Assembly: GCA_035384565.1 (NCBI GenBank)
Contig: DAOOIT010000013.1
Coordinates: 1-64,000 of the forward strand
Direction: 5' to 3'
Origin: Planctomycetota bacterium
GTDB taxonomy: Bacteria; Planctomycetota; PUPC01; DSUN01
Length of the DNA stretch: 64,000 bases
In this document: positions 1 through 8,669 of the stretch, piece after piece
Numbering within the stretch: the stretch's first letter is position 1
Layout of the letters: every line of letters starts with the position of its first letter
The notes under the pieces: generated by a model
Database searches by the model: none
Told to the model about the DNA's origin: nothing
Seen by the model: only the letters and a program-made list of their open reading frames with translations
Position numbers and translations under genes: made by a program

Positions 1-73
1 GCCTTCCCTCGTAACTCGCTGCCCTCTCGACACATCCCCACAACGCAACCGCCTCCTGAGCCGCGGGTCCTTC

Positions 74-102
74 TTGCAGTGGACGGACAAGCTTGGTATA
101 GT
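74..102 (+). promoter_or_regulatory. sigma70-type promoter of the sugar-scavenging operon
   Basis: TTGCAG (74-79) and TATAGT (97-102) are separated by exactly 17 bases. Transcription would begin near 109, about 34 bases before the start codon at 143. Nothing else was recognised in bases 1-142. Predicted from sequence only. Confidence 0.5.
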
Positions 103-142
103 CATGGGGCAATCCGGTGAGGGTGGCCCGAGGAGTCAAGCC

Positions 143-1822
143 ATGCGCAAGCCGATCGCAGTCCTGGGTCTCATGGGCGTTGTGGCCGCCGCGGGAGTGG
201 CGGGCGAGTTCCGCCGGCTCCCGGTCCGCGAGTATCTCGACAGGATGAAGGCCGGCTGGATCGGCCAGATGGCCGGCGTGGGCTGGGGCGCGCCCACCGA
301 GTTCCGCTACAAGGGCAAGATCATCCCCGCCGATAAGATGCCCAAGTGGAACCCGGGAATGGTGAATCAGTTCAATCAGGACGACATCTACGTGGAGATG
401 ACGTTCCTGCGCACGCTCGAGGAACACGGCTTCGACGCCTCGGCGCGCCAGGCCGGCATTGACTTCGCCAACAGCGGCTACGCCCTCTGGCACGCGAACA
501 AGGCGGGGCGCGACAGCCTCCGCCGCGGCATCGCCCCGCCCGACAGCGGCCACCCCCACTTCAACAAGCACGCCGACGATATTGACTACCAGATCGAGGC
601 GGACTTCTCGGGCCTCCTCGCGCCCGGCCTGCCCAACACTGTGATCGAGCTGGGCGAGAAGTTCGGCCGCCTGATGAACTACGGCGACGGCCTCTACGGC
701 GGCCAGTTCATCGGGGGCATGTACGCCGAAGCCTTCTTCGAGAGCGACCCCGTCAAGCTCGTCGAGGCCGGCCTCGCCTGCATCCCCGACGGCAGCCAGT
801 ACGCCGAATGCATCCGCGACGTGCTCAAGTGGTACAACGAGAACCCCAAGGACTGGGAGAAGACCTGGGGCCTCCTCAACGAGAAGTACCACCTGAACCC
901 CGACTATCGCAAAGCCTCGTGCAGCGGGCCGAAGGGCGACTTCAACATTGACGCGAAGATCAACGGCGCCTACGTGGTGATGGGCGTGCTCTACGGAGAG
1001 CGCGACCCCGACCAGACCATCCTCATCTCGTGCCGCTGCGGGCAGGACTCCGACTGCAACCCCTCCAGCGCCGCCGGCGTGCTCTTCACCACCCTCGGCT
1101 TCGAGAAGCTGCCCGACACCTTCAAGTCCGCCCTCAACCCCGAAGGCAAGTTCAGCCACACCCCCTACAACTTCCCCGCGCTCATCGCCGTGTGCGAGAA
1201 GCTCGCACGCCAGGCCGTCGCCCGCGCGGGCGGCAAGATCGAGAGGGACGGCCAGGGCGAGGAGGTGTTGCTGATCCCCGTCCAGGCCCCAAAGCCGTCG
1301 GCCCTCGAGCAGTGCTGGGCTCCCGGCCCCATCGCCAACAGCCGCTTCACCGAGGACGAGATGAAACAGATCCAGACGCCCGGCGGGGCCGTGAACATCC
1401 AGGCCGACGTGGCCAAGTTCGCCCCCGGCTGGGCGATAGCCAACTGCGGCGACGCCGAGAACCCCGGCCTGCGCGCCGAATGGGGCGGCAAGAAAAACGT
1501 GCTCGTCACCCACCCCCTCAGCCAGGGAAACCCCTGCGTGCTGAGCCGCCAGGTGGACGTGCCCGTCGGCAAGAAGACCACGGTGCAGCTCGTCGTCGGC
1601 CACGACCCGAAGGGGAACTGGGACCTTGTGGTCCGCGCCGACCACAAGGAGCTCTTCCGCAAGCCCGTGGGCAAGACCACCGCCTACGGCGGGTGGATGG
1701 ACGCCAAGGTGGACCTCTCGGCCTACGCGGGCCGGAGCATCCTCGTCGAACTCCTCAACGCGCCCAGCGGCTGGCAATACGAGACCGGCTTCTGGGCCGT
1801 CATCAAACTTGTCAGCGAGTGA
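143..1822 (+). CDS. exported ADP-ribosylglycohydrolase family protein
   Basis: The ATG at 143 is chosen because AGGAG lies 7 bases upstream and a hydrophobic signal sequence (MRKPIAVLGLMGVVAAAG) follows at once; the longer reading frame from 74 begins inside the promoter. The 559-residue protein matches the ADP-ribosylglycohydrolase (ARH/DraG) fold, with an early Asp-rich QDDIYVE stretch and the metal-binding D302-S-D304-C motif in the second half. The last ~120 residues look like a beta-sandwich (VVGHDPKGNWDLVVRAD) typical of carbohydrate-binding appendages. ARH enzymes remove ADP-ribose from proteins or small molecules, but many exported relatives in this type of genome have no tested substrate. 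It leads an operon with a ribose-type ABC importer, so an extracellular hydrolase feeding that importer is an inference. Confidence 0.85.
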   Translation: MRKPIAVLGLMGVVAAAGVAGEFRRLPVREYLDRMKAGWIGQMAGVGWGAPTEFRYKGKIIPADKMPKWNPGMVNQFNQDDIYVEMTFLRTLEEHGFDASARQAGIDFANSGYALWHANKAGRDSLRRGIAPPDSGHPHFNKHADDIDYQIEADFSGLLAPGLPNTVIELGEKFGRLMNYGDGLYGGQFIGGMYAEAFFESDPVKLVEAGLACIPDGSQYAECIRDVLKWYNENPKDWEKTWGLLNEKYHLNPDYRKASCSGPKGDFNIDAKINGAYVVMGVLYGERDPDQTILISCRCGQDSDCNPSSAAGVLFTTLGFEKLPDTFKSALNPEGKFSHTPYNFPALIAVCEKLARQAVARAGGKIERDGQGEEVLLIPVQAPKPSALEQCWAPGPIANSRFTEDEMKQIQTPGGAVNIQADVAKFAPGWAIANCGDAENPGLRAEWGGKKNVLVTHPLSQGNPCVLSRQVDVPVGKKTTVQLVVGHDPKGNWDLVVRADHKELFRKPVGKTTAYGGWMDAKVDLSAYAGRSILVELLNAPSGWQYETGFWAVIKLVSE

Positions 1823-1854
1823 CCGATCGCCGCCAGACAGAAAGGAACGCCACA

Positions 1855-2871
1855 ATGATCAAACGAATCGTTTCCCACCGGGTGGCAGGCGGATGGTGTG
1901 CGCTCGCGGCGGCCTGCCTGCTCGGCGGCTGCGGCGGCGGCGACGACGCGCCGCCCCCCGCCGGCCAGCCCAAGCGGGTCGCGCTCGTGATGAAATCGCT
2001 CGCCAACGAGTTCTTCAAGACCATGGAAGAAGGGGCGCGCAAGCACCAGCAGAAGGACCCCACCCGCTACGAACTCATCTCCAACGGCATCAAGGATGAG
2101 CGCGACGTAGCCGCCCAGGTGGCCCTCGTGGAACAGATGATCGCGCAGAAGGTCAACGCCCTCGTCATCGCCCCCGCCGACTCCAAGGCCCTCGTCCCCG
2201 TCTGCAAGAAGGCCAAGGACGCCGGAATCGAGGTCGTCAATATTGACAACAAGTTCGACGACGAAGCGCTCGAGGAGAAGGCCGTCAAGATCCCCTTCGT
2301 CGGCCCCGACAACCGCAAAGGCGCGCGCATGGCCGGCGAATACCTCGCCAAGAAGCTCAAGCCCGGCGACGAAGTGGCCATCCTCGAGGGCATGCCCAAC
2401 GCCGTCAACGGCATCATGCGCAAGCTCGGCTTCGAGGCCGCCATGGACGCCGCCGGCATGAAGATCGTGGCCAAACAGACCGCCAACTGGCACATGGACG
2501 AGGCCGAGAAGGTGACCTCGGGCCTGCTCGCCCAGCACCCGAACCTCAAGGCCATCCTCTGCGCGAACGACAACATGGCCCTCGGCGCCGTGGCCGCCCT
2601 GCGCGCCGCCGGCAAGCTCGGCTCCGTGCTCGTCGTCGGCTACGACAACATCGAAGCCGTCCAGAAGGAAATCCTCGCCGGCAACATCCTGTGCACCGTG
2701 GACCAGCACGCCGACCAGATCGCCGTCGAGGGCATCCGCCACGCCCTCGACATCCTCGGCGGACACCTCACCCCCGAGGCATCCGACTACAAGGAAACGC
2801 AGGTGGACCTTATCACCGCCGACGACCTGAAGAAGCAGGCCGAACGCAAGGCCCCGACGGAGACGAAGTGA
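1855..2871 (+). CDS. sugar ABC transporter substrate-binding lipoprotein (RbsB family)
   Basis: This 338-residue protein has a signal peptide ending in the lipobox LLGGC, so it is probably lipid-anchored at the outer face of the cytoplasmic membrane. It follows the periplasmic-binding-protein family 4 layout (ribose/galactose/xylose binders): the N-lobe strand RVALVMKSLANEFFKTM, the VNALVIAPADSKAL segment and the C-lobe PNLKAILCANDNMALGA. The ligand cannot be read from the sequence; ribose or another monosaccharide is typical. It lies 32 bases after the ADP-ribosylglycohydrolase gene with AAAGGA upstream of the ATG, and directly precedes the ATPase and permease genes. Confidence 0.92.
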   Translation: MIKRIVSHRVAGGWCALAAACLLGGCGGGDDAPPPAGQPKRVALVMKSLANEFFKTMEEGARKHQQKDPTRYELISNGIKDERDVAAQVALVEQMIAQKVNALVIAPADSKALVPVCKKAKDAGIEVVNIDNKFDDEALEEKAVKIPFVGPDNRKGARMAGEYLAKKLKPGDEVAILEGMPNAVNGIMRKLGFEAAMDAAGMKIVAKQTANWHMDEAEKVTSGLLAQHPNLKAILCANDNMALGAVAALRAAGKLGSVLVVGYDNIEAVQKEILAGNILCTVDQHADQIAVEGIRHALDILGGHLTPEASDYKETQVDLITADDLKKQAERKAPTETK

Positions 2872-2878
2872 CCCGGCC

Positions 2879-4699
2879 ATGGAACCCGCCGAGGCCCTGC
2901 TCACCCTCGCCGGCCTCTCCAAGGCCTATGCAGGCCCGGTGCTCCTCGATGTGTCCCTCGACCTGCGCCCCGGCGAAGTCCACGCCCTCGTCGGCGAGAA
3001 CGGCGCCGGCAAGACCACCCTCGCCCGCATCGTCGCCGGCCTCACGCGGCCCGACGCCGGCGCGATGACGCTCGCCGGCCAGGCCTACGCTCCCGCCTCC
3101 AAGCACGATGCCGAGCGCGCCGGCGTTCGCATGGTGATGCAGGAACTCAACCTCATCCCCAACCTGTCCATCGCCGAGAACCTCTTCCTCGGCAACCTCC
3201 CGAGCCGCCTCGGCATGGTATGCAATCGCCGGCTCCGCGCCCAGGCCCGTGAGGCCATGGCCCGCGTGGGGCTCGACGGCGTGCCGCCCGACCGCCCGGT
3301 CCGCGCGCTCGGGGTCGGGCAGCAGCAACTCGTCGAGATCGCCGCGGGCCTCGCGGGCCACTGCCGTGTGCTCATCCTCGACGAGCCCACCGCCGCGCTC
3401 ACCGAGGCCGAGACCGCGCGGCTCTTCGGCGAGATTCGCCGCCTCAGGCGCCAAGGCGCCGCCATCCTCTACATCTCGCACCGCATGGAGGAAATCCTCC
3501 AGATCGCCGACCGCATCACCGTGCTGCGCGACGGCCGCATCGTCGGCATGAGGATTGTGGGTGGGGCCTCCCGGCCCCGCGGCCCCGCGCGGGAGGGCAG
3601 CACACAGGAGGCCGGCACCGCGCGGCACCAGTGGGACGATGGGACCGTCGCGCTTTCGCGCGAAAGCGCGACAATCCCCGCGCCCCCGCCGGCGCCGCGT
3701 GGGGACACGCCGGCTACGCGGAAGGACACATCGGCCACAGCCCCAGCAGGAACTGTGGGCGGGACGTCCTCATCCCCCGATTCGCGGCGTGAGGACACGC
3801 CGCCCGCGAGGCATGCCCCCCCGGCCGCCAGGAAGGACGCGCGGCCCACGAGCGCGGCACTGCTCGACGAGATCATCCGCCTGATGGTTGGCCGCGACCT
3901 GGGCGAGGTCCAGCGCCCAGCCCGCCCGCAGACCGGCGCCATCGCGCTCCGTGTCGCCGGCCTCTCGCGAGGCGCGGCCATCCGCGACGTGAGTTTCGAG
4001 GCACGCGAGGGCGAAATCCTCGGCCTCGCCGGCCTCATGGGCTCGGGCCGCACCGAGACGCTCCGCGCGATCTTCGGCGCCGACCGCCCCGACGCGGGCC
4101 AGGTGTTCCTCGGCGGCTCGCCCCGCCCGGCCCGCATCCGCTCGCCGCGCGACGCCGTGCGGCTGGGCCTCGCCCTCGTCACCGAGGACCGCAAGCAGCA
4201 GGGCCTCCTCCTGCCACTGCCCATCCGCCATAACGTCACGCTCGCGCGGCTCGAGGCCCTGGCGGGACCGGGCGGCGTGCTGCGGAGCGGCGAGGAGGAG
4301 GCCGTGGCCCAGCGCCTCGCCAGGACCCTGGGCATCCAGTGCCGCTCGGTCGAGCAGCCCGTGGCCGAACTCAGCGGCGGCACCCAGCAGAAGGTGGTCA
4401 TGGCCCGCTGGCTCTACCGCGACTGCCGCGTGCTGCTGCTCGACGAGCCGACCCGGGGGATTGACGTGGGGACGAAGTTCGCCCTCTACCAGCTCCTCTC
4501 GGGCCTGGCCGAACAGGGAAAGGCGATCGTGATGGCCTCCTCCGACCTGCTGGAACTGCTGGCCATGTGCGACCGCATCGCCGTGATGTCGGCGGGACGC
4601 CTCGCCGCCACGTTCGCGCGCGGCGAGTGGACGCAGGACAAGATCATGGCGGCGGCCCTGAGCGGCTACGCGGCCTCTGCTGCAAAGGCGGCCGTATGA
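2879..4699 (+). CDS. sugar ABC transporter ATP-binding protein (RbsA/MglA type) with a large interdomain insert
   Basis: Two fused ATPase domains energise monosaccharide import. Domain 1 has Walker A GENGAGKTT (~residues 40-48), a signature region GVGQQQLVEIAAG and Walker B VLILDEPTAAL. Domain 2 has the degenerate Walker A GSGRTET usual for the family, the signature LSGGTQQKV and LLLDEPTRGID. Family members are about 500 residues; this one is 606. The extra ~100 residues (about 224-325) lie between the domains, are rich in Pro/Ala/Arg/Thr, and are encoded by repeat and palindrome DNA described separately. The frame stays open across the insert. The stop overlaps the permease start (ATGA), implying translational coupling. 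Confidence 0.93.
   Translation: MEPAEALLTLAGLSKAYAGPVLLDVSLDLRPGEVHALVGENGAGKTTLARIVAGLTRPDAGAMTLAGQAYAPASKHDAERAGVRMVMQELNLIPNLSIAENLFLGNLPSRLGMVCNRRLRAQAREAMARVGLDGVPPDRPVRALGVGQQQLVEIAAGLAGHCRVLILDEPTAALTEAETARLFGEIRRLRRQGAAILYISHRMEEILQIADRITVLRDGRIVGMRIVGGASRPRGPAREGSTQEAGTARHQWDDGTVALSRESATIPAPPPAPRGDTPATRKDTSATAPAGTVGGTSSSPDSRREDTPPARHAPPAARKDARPTSAALLDEIIRLMVGRDLGEVQRPARPQTGAIALRVAGLSRGAAIRDVSFEAREGEILGLAGLMGSGRTETLRAIFGADRPDAGQVFLGGSPRPARIRSPRDAVRLGLALVTEDRKQQGLLLPLPIRHNVTLARLEALAGPGGVLRSGEEEAVAQRLARTLGIQCRSVEQPVAELSGGTQQKVVMARWLYRDCRVLLLDEPTRGIDVGTKFALYQLLSGLAEQGKAIVMASSDLLELLAMCDRIAVMSAGRLAATFARGEWTQDKIMAAALSGYAASAAKAAV
3556..3855 (+). repeat. in-frame cluster of palindromic repeats inside the ABC ATPase gene
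   Basis: This segment encodes the interdomain insert and contains several repeat pieces. A GTGGGTGGGGCCTCC-type unit begins at 3556. A perfect 26-bp palindrome centred on TTTCGCGCGAAA occupies 3647-3672. A right-half unit CGTGGGGACACGCC lies near 3697-3711. A near-complete copy at 3754-3808 begins TGTGGGCGGGACGTCC and ends CACGCCGCCCGC. The same family recurs at 32674, 33223, 36606 and (reversed) 38921. The translated core is VGGTS followed by RxDTPP. Confidence 0.75.
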
Positions 4700-5718
4700 T
4701 GAGCGAGGACGAGACCCCACGCTGGCGGCGGCACCTGGCGCGTGCCGCCTTCGAGTACGCCGGCCTCGTCGCCGTGCTCCTTGGCCTGCTCGGCGTCTTC
4801 GAGGCGCTCATCTGGGTCCGCTCGGGCCGCCACTTCGTGACCGTCAACGTGCTGGAGCTGATCGCCGCGCAGGTGCCCGACTCGGTGATCATCGCCGTGG
4901 GCATGACCTACGTGCTCATCCTGGGCGGCATTGACCTGTCGGTCGGCTCCGTGCTCGCCCTCAGCAGCTCCGTGCTGGGCGTGATGCTCTCGCTCTCCCG
5001 CGTGCCGCTTCATGCGCTGAGCCTATGGACCTTCACCGCCGCCGTGGCGGCCTGCCTGGGGGTGGGAATGGCGTGCGGCCTCGCCAACGGGTTCATCACT
5101 GTCCGCTGGCGCCTCCCCTCGTTCATCGTCACGCTCGGCATGCTCGAGATGGCGCGCGGCGGCGCCTACCTGGTCTCGTCCTCCCAGACGCAGTACATCG
5201 GCCGGGCCATCGAGATCGTGGCGAGCACCCGGCTCTTTGGCCTGCCCATCCCGTTCGTGCTCGCGCTCTACATTGTGGTCGTGGGGCAGTTCTGCCTCTC
5301 CCGCACGGTGTTCGGGCGCTACGTGGTGGCCATCGGCACCAACGAGGAAGCCGTGCGCCTGTCGGGCATAGACCCGCGTCCCGTCAAACGGGCCGTCTTC
5401 CGCCTGTGCGGCCTGCTGGCCGCGGTGGCCGCGCTGCTTCAGACGGGCCGCCTGTCGTCGGCCGACCCCAACGCCGGCACCGGCTGCGAGCTTCAGGCCA
5501 TCGCGGCCGTGGTGATCGGCGGCACGAGCCTGATGGGCGGGCGCGGCTCGGTCGTGGCGTCCTTCTTCGGCGTGCTCATCATCGCCGTGCTGGGCGCGGG
5601 GCTGGTGCAGCTCGGCGCCCAGGAGCCCACCAAGCGGCTCATCACGGGCGGCGTCATCATCGCCGCCGTCATCGCCGACTACTACCGCCGCCGAATGGCC
5701 AGGCAGGGGAGGGAGTGA
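4696..5718 (+). CDS. sugar ABC transporter permease (RbsC family)
   Basis: This 340-residue inner-membrane protein belongs to the BPD_transp_2 family that forms the channel of ribose-type importers. It has a short cytoplasmic N-terminus, about eight to ten hydrophobic helices, and the conserved sequence YVLILGGIDLSVGS in the first third. A second family landmark, VVIGGTSLMGGRGSVV, lies before the last helices. Two adjacent ATG codons (4696 and 4699) are possible starts; 4696 overlaps the ATPase stop as ATGA. With the upstream binding protein and ATPase it makes a complete importer. One Ile-Asp pair here is written ATA GAC (5368-5373), rare in this GC-rich DNA. Confidence 0.92.
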   Translation: MMSEDETPRWRRHLARAAFEYAGLVAVLLGLLGVFEALIWVRSGRHFVTVNVLELIAAQVPDSVIIAVGMTYVLILGGIDLSVGSVLALSSSVLGVMLSLSRVPLHALSLWTFTAAVAACLGVGMACGLANGFITVRWRLPSFIVTLGMLEMARGGAYLVSSSQTQYIGRAIEIVASTRLFGLPIPFVLALYIVVVGQFCLSRTVFGRYVVAIGTNEEAVRLSGIDPRPVKRAVFRLCGLLAAVAALLQTGRLSSADPNAGTGCELQAIAAVVIGGTSLMGGRGSVVASFFGVLIIAVLGAGLVQLGAQEPTKRLITGGVIIAAVIADYYRRRMARQGRE

Positions 5719-5728
5719 GGAGGTCACA

Positions 5729-7375
5729 ATGCGTTGGCTGTTTCCTGCGCTGCTTCTACTGCTGCCCGCCTGCCGGCTGCCGTTCACGCGGCCCGCAGCT
5801 TTCGCGCTCGGCTCGGCCGACACAATGGAGAAGGTCTTCCGCGACGAGGCGTGGACCCGCGGCCCCGCCGAGAAGCTCACCCTCGAAGCGGCCCGCCATG
5901 AGGTCGAGGGCATCCAACTCGTCGTCGCGCCGACCAGCAAGGCCGGCCTGCGCTCCGTCTCGATTGAGGCGAGCGATCTGCGATGCGGCCGCTCGCTCAT
6001 CCCGAAGGCCAACGTCACCTGGAACGTCGTCGGCTACGTGAAGACCGAGAAGCCCGCCTACAAGGCGCCCCGCGAAGGCTGGTGGCCCGACCCGCTCATG
6101 CCCGCGGCCCCGTTCGATGTGAAGGCCGGGGAGGTCCAGCCCGTATGGCTCAGCGTACGCGTGCCGGGCGACGCCCCGCCCGGCCTCTACCGCGGCAAGG
6201 TCACCGTAAGGGCCGAAGGGCAGCCGCAGCAGTCCCTGCCCATCGAGCTCCGCGTGTGGGATTTCGCCATTCCAAAGCAACAGCACCTCGAAACGTGCTT
6301 CCTCCTCCGCCCCGACGAGCTCCAGCGCTTCTACCGTCTCAAGGACGTGCCCGTCGAGATGTATGAGGCGTGGATGGACTTCTGCCTCGACCGCCGCATC
6401 TGCCCCGCGCTCTACGACTGGTCGCACCTGGAGCGCGACCTCGAGCGCCTCGTTGCCCGCCAGCTCGAGCGCGGCGGCGCCTGCTTCGGCCTCGCCTATG
6501 CCTGGCCCAAGCAGGGCACGCCCGAGGAGCGGCGGAAACACAACGAACCGCAGATCGCCGCCATCCGCAAGCTCTACGACCGCGTGAAGGCCCGCGGCTG
6601 GCTGCCCAAGGCCTATGTTTACTGCCACGACGAGATCGGCAAGGAGCACTACGACATCGCCCGCGAGCTCTACTCCGCCCTCCGGGCCGCCACGCCCGGC
6701 CTGCGCCTGCTTCAGACCTTCTACAAGGACAACCCCGTTCCCGCCCTCGACGACGTGCTCGACATCTGGGCGCCCGTGACCGGCCGCTATCGCAAGGATG
6801 AGATGCAGCCCCAGCAGGCCAAGGGCGACGTGGTATGGTGGTACGTGTGCTGCGGCCCGGGCAAGCCCTACGCCAACCTGATGATCGAGTGGCCGGGCCT
6901 CGACCACCGCATCCTGCTCTGGCAAACCTGGAAGTTCGGCGTCACCGGCTTCCTCTACTGGAGCCTCAACTGCTGGCGCGACAATTACAAGGCCGAGCCG
7001 CGCTGGCCCGAGGGCGCGTGGGACCCGGCCACGTTCGTCAATCAGCAGGGCGGCCGCCACCACGGCGACGGCCAGCTCCTCTACCCCGGCCCCGACGGCC
7101 GGCCCCTCTCGTCGGTGCGCCTCGAGAACTTCCGCGACGGCATCGAGGACTACGAGACCCTCTGGCTCCTCCGCGACGCCGTGGCGAAGCTCAAGAAGGC
7201 AGGCGGCCACGAGGCCCTCGTGGCCGAGGCCGAGAAAGCCCTCGCCATTGATGACTCCGTGGTGAAGGACCTGACGCACTTCACCCAGGACCCCAGGGCC
7301 CTGCGCGCCGCGCGCGCGGCCCTCGCGTCGCTGGTCGAGCGCGCCACCCAGGCCGCCGGAGCGGCGGCGAAGTGA
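5729..7375 (+). CDS. DUF4091 / GH123-like lipoprotein
   Basis: A GAGGAGG ribosome site precedes the ATG. The signal peptide ends in LLLLLPAC, a lipobox, so the 548-residue product is probably a lipoprotein. It resembles DUF4091 proteins related to glycoside hydrolase family 123 (beta-N-acetylgalactosaminidases): an N-terminal beta-sandwich, then a TIM-barrel catalytic part with the Asp-Glu pair D301-E302 in YVYCHDEIG, and near the end the family-like WYVCCGPGKPYANLMI followed by a helical tail. The Asp-Glu pair fits the substrate-assisted mechanism known for GH123; the actual substrate is unknown. It is the last gene of the importer operon and converges on the next gene with a 7-base gap. Confidence 0.85.
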   Translation: MRWLFPALLLLLPACRLPFTRPAAFALGSADTMEKVFRDEAWTRGPAEKLTLEAARHEVEGIQLVVAPTSKAGLRSVSIEASDLRCGRSLIPKANVTWNVVGYVKTEKPAYKAPREGWWPDPLMPAAPFDVKAGEVQPVWLSVRVPGDAPPGLYRGKVTVRAEGQPQQSLPIELRVWDFAIPKQQHLETCFLLRPDELQRFYRLKDVPVEMYEAWMDFCLDRRICPALYDWSHLERDLERLVARQLERGGACFGLAYAWPKQGTPEERRKHNEPQIAAIRKLYDRVKARGWLPKAYVYCHDEIGKEHYDIARELYSALRAATPGLRLLQTFYKDNPVPALDDVLDIWAPVTGRYRKDEMQPQQAKGDVVWWYVCCGPGKPYANLMIEWPGLDHRILLWQTWKFGVTGFLYWSLNCWRDNYKAEPRWPEGAWDPATFVNQQGGRHHGDGQLLYPGPDGRPLSSVRLENFRDGIEDYETLWLLRDAVAKLKKAGGHEALVAEAEKALAIDDSVVKDLTHFTQDPRALRAARAALASLVERATQAAGAAAK

Positions 7376-7382
7376 GGAGGGG

Positions 7383-8657
7383 CTACTTCGCCGCTTCGCC
7401 CAGCCGCAGCAGGCGACCGCCGCCGGGGGGGAGTGAGAACTCTGCAACGGACTGGAACCGGTCCACGGCAGCCGCCTGCGGCGCCCACGCACGCGCCGCG
7501 GGGTCGAACCAGGCGAGGCCCTTGCACGGGCGGTTGAGCGTCAGCCTCACGGTCGTCGCTCGGGCCGCATCGCGGTTGACGACGAGCACGTGCTTCCCGC
7601 CCGCCGCGTCCTCGAGCTCGCCGACAACGAACCCGCCCCCCTCCACCGAGCCGACGAGGCCGTGGACCGGCAGCCGCGTGGCCCCGACGGGCGTCGGCCC
7701 CGTGTGGTACACGGCCGCCGACCGCAGAGGCAGCACCACCGGCCCGAGCGCGCGGAGGTCGGCGTTCAGATCGGCCACGATGCGATAGCGCTCGGTGAGC
7801 AGGCCGTCGGGCTCTACGATCCCCTCGCGGCTGCCGGCGGGCGCGCCCCAATAGCGGAACCACACCACGCCCTTCGCCCCATAGGCCAGCGCCGTGTAGA
7901 CGAGCCAGCGCATCTCGCCTTCGGTGGGCGGGCGCATGCCCGGCCAGCTCGCGGCCTGGAGGGTCGGGTAGAAAGGCAAACCGTGCCCGAGCGCCGCGCG
8001 GCGAATCAACTCGAGGTTCTCAAAGTAGAACTCGCTGTCGCCCTTCTCGCGGAACGGGAAGTGCCCGAAGTTGAGCAACGAGGGCCGCGCCTCGCGGATG
8101 AAGCGCTCCACGTAGCCCGCGTAATCGGCTGTCGCCAGCGCGGGGCCGACCCACGCGTCGCACGGCAGCAGGCTCAGAAACACGGGGTGCGTCGGGTCGT
8201 GGCGGCGGGCGAACTCGGCCAGCGCCGCAAGGTCGGCGAGCTGGCCCTCCAGCGCCTCGTCGCCCACGAAGTAGCCCCAGAGCGCGGGATGGGAATCGAA
8301 CCGCCGGATCGCGTCGGCCACACTCCGCTGGTCGGCTGGGTTGCTCAGCGTCCTGGCGTCGAGGCCGATCTGGCCGAGGATGACCTTGAGGCGGTAGCGG
8401 TGCGCGAGATCGAGGGCATCGGAGCCCACCCCCTCGGCAACCACATTGAACCCCGCCTGCGCGATCTGGGCATAGAGGGCCGGCTTGGGGGGCGGCGCGC
8501 CGCGGAGCGCGATGAGGAACTCCCGCGGCTGCCACGCCTGCGGCGCTCGCGGGCGCGAACAAGCGGCCAGGCCGCAAGCCGCAAGCCACAAGCCGCAAGC
8601 CAGGGCCGTGCGAAGTGCGGAGTGCGGAATGCGGAAGGGCAGGAATCGGCGCAGCAC
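7383..8657 (-). CDS. lipoprotein with glycosidase-like TIM-barrel
   Basis: The GTG at 8657 follows GGAGG by four bases. The N-terminus is a lipoprotein signal ending LAAC. The body reads as a glycoside-hydrolase-like TIM barrel: AGFNVVAEGVGSDALDLAHR, then ALWGYFVGDEAL with a candidate acid in GDE, YPTLQAASWPG, and AYGAKGVVWFRYWG, which resembles barrel ends in beta-galactosidase-like families. A short beta-rich C-terminal domain follows. The exact family is not assignable by eye. Last gene of a minus-strand run, 12 bases after the phosphoesterase gene. Its first ~30 codons are built from two heptamer repeat tracts. Confidence 0.7.
   Translation of the reverse strand: MLRRFLPFRIPHSALRTALACGLWLAACGLAACSRPRAPQAWQPREFLIALRGAPPPKPALYAQIAQAGFNVVAEGVGSDALDLAHRYRLKVILGQIGLDARTLSNPADQRSVADAIRRFDSHPALWGYFVGDEALEGQLADLAALAEFARRHDPTHPVFLSLLPCDAWVGPALATADYAGYVERFIREARPSLLNFGHFPFREKGDSEFYFENLELIRRAALGHGLPFYPTLQAASWPGMRPPTEGEMRWLVYTALAYGAKGVVWFRYWGAPAGSREGIVEPDGLLTERYRIVADLNADLRALGPVVLPLRSAAVYHTGPTPVGATRLPVHGLVGSVEGGGFVVGELEDAAGGKHVLVVNRDAARATTVRLTLNRPCKGLAWFDPAARAWAPQAAAVDRFQSVAEFSLPPGGGRLLRLGEAAK
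8574..8635. repeat. two heptamer repeat tracts encoding a lipoprotein signal peptide
   Basis: 8574-8601 is a run of AAGCCGC/AAGCCAC heptamers; 8608-8635 is a run of AGTGCGG-like heptamers. On the minus strand they encode the AACGLWLAACGLAAC and IPHSALRT parts of the signal peptide. The second tract recurs inside the terpene cyclase gene near 60160-60185, and GGCTTGC/GCTTGTGG-type units recur at 47673-47706 between ftsY and rho. Confidence 0.65.
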
Positions 8658-8669
8658 GTTGCCTCCGGG

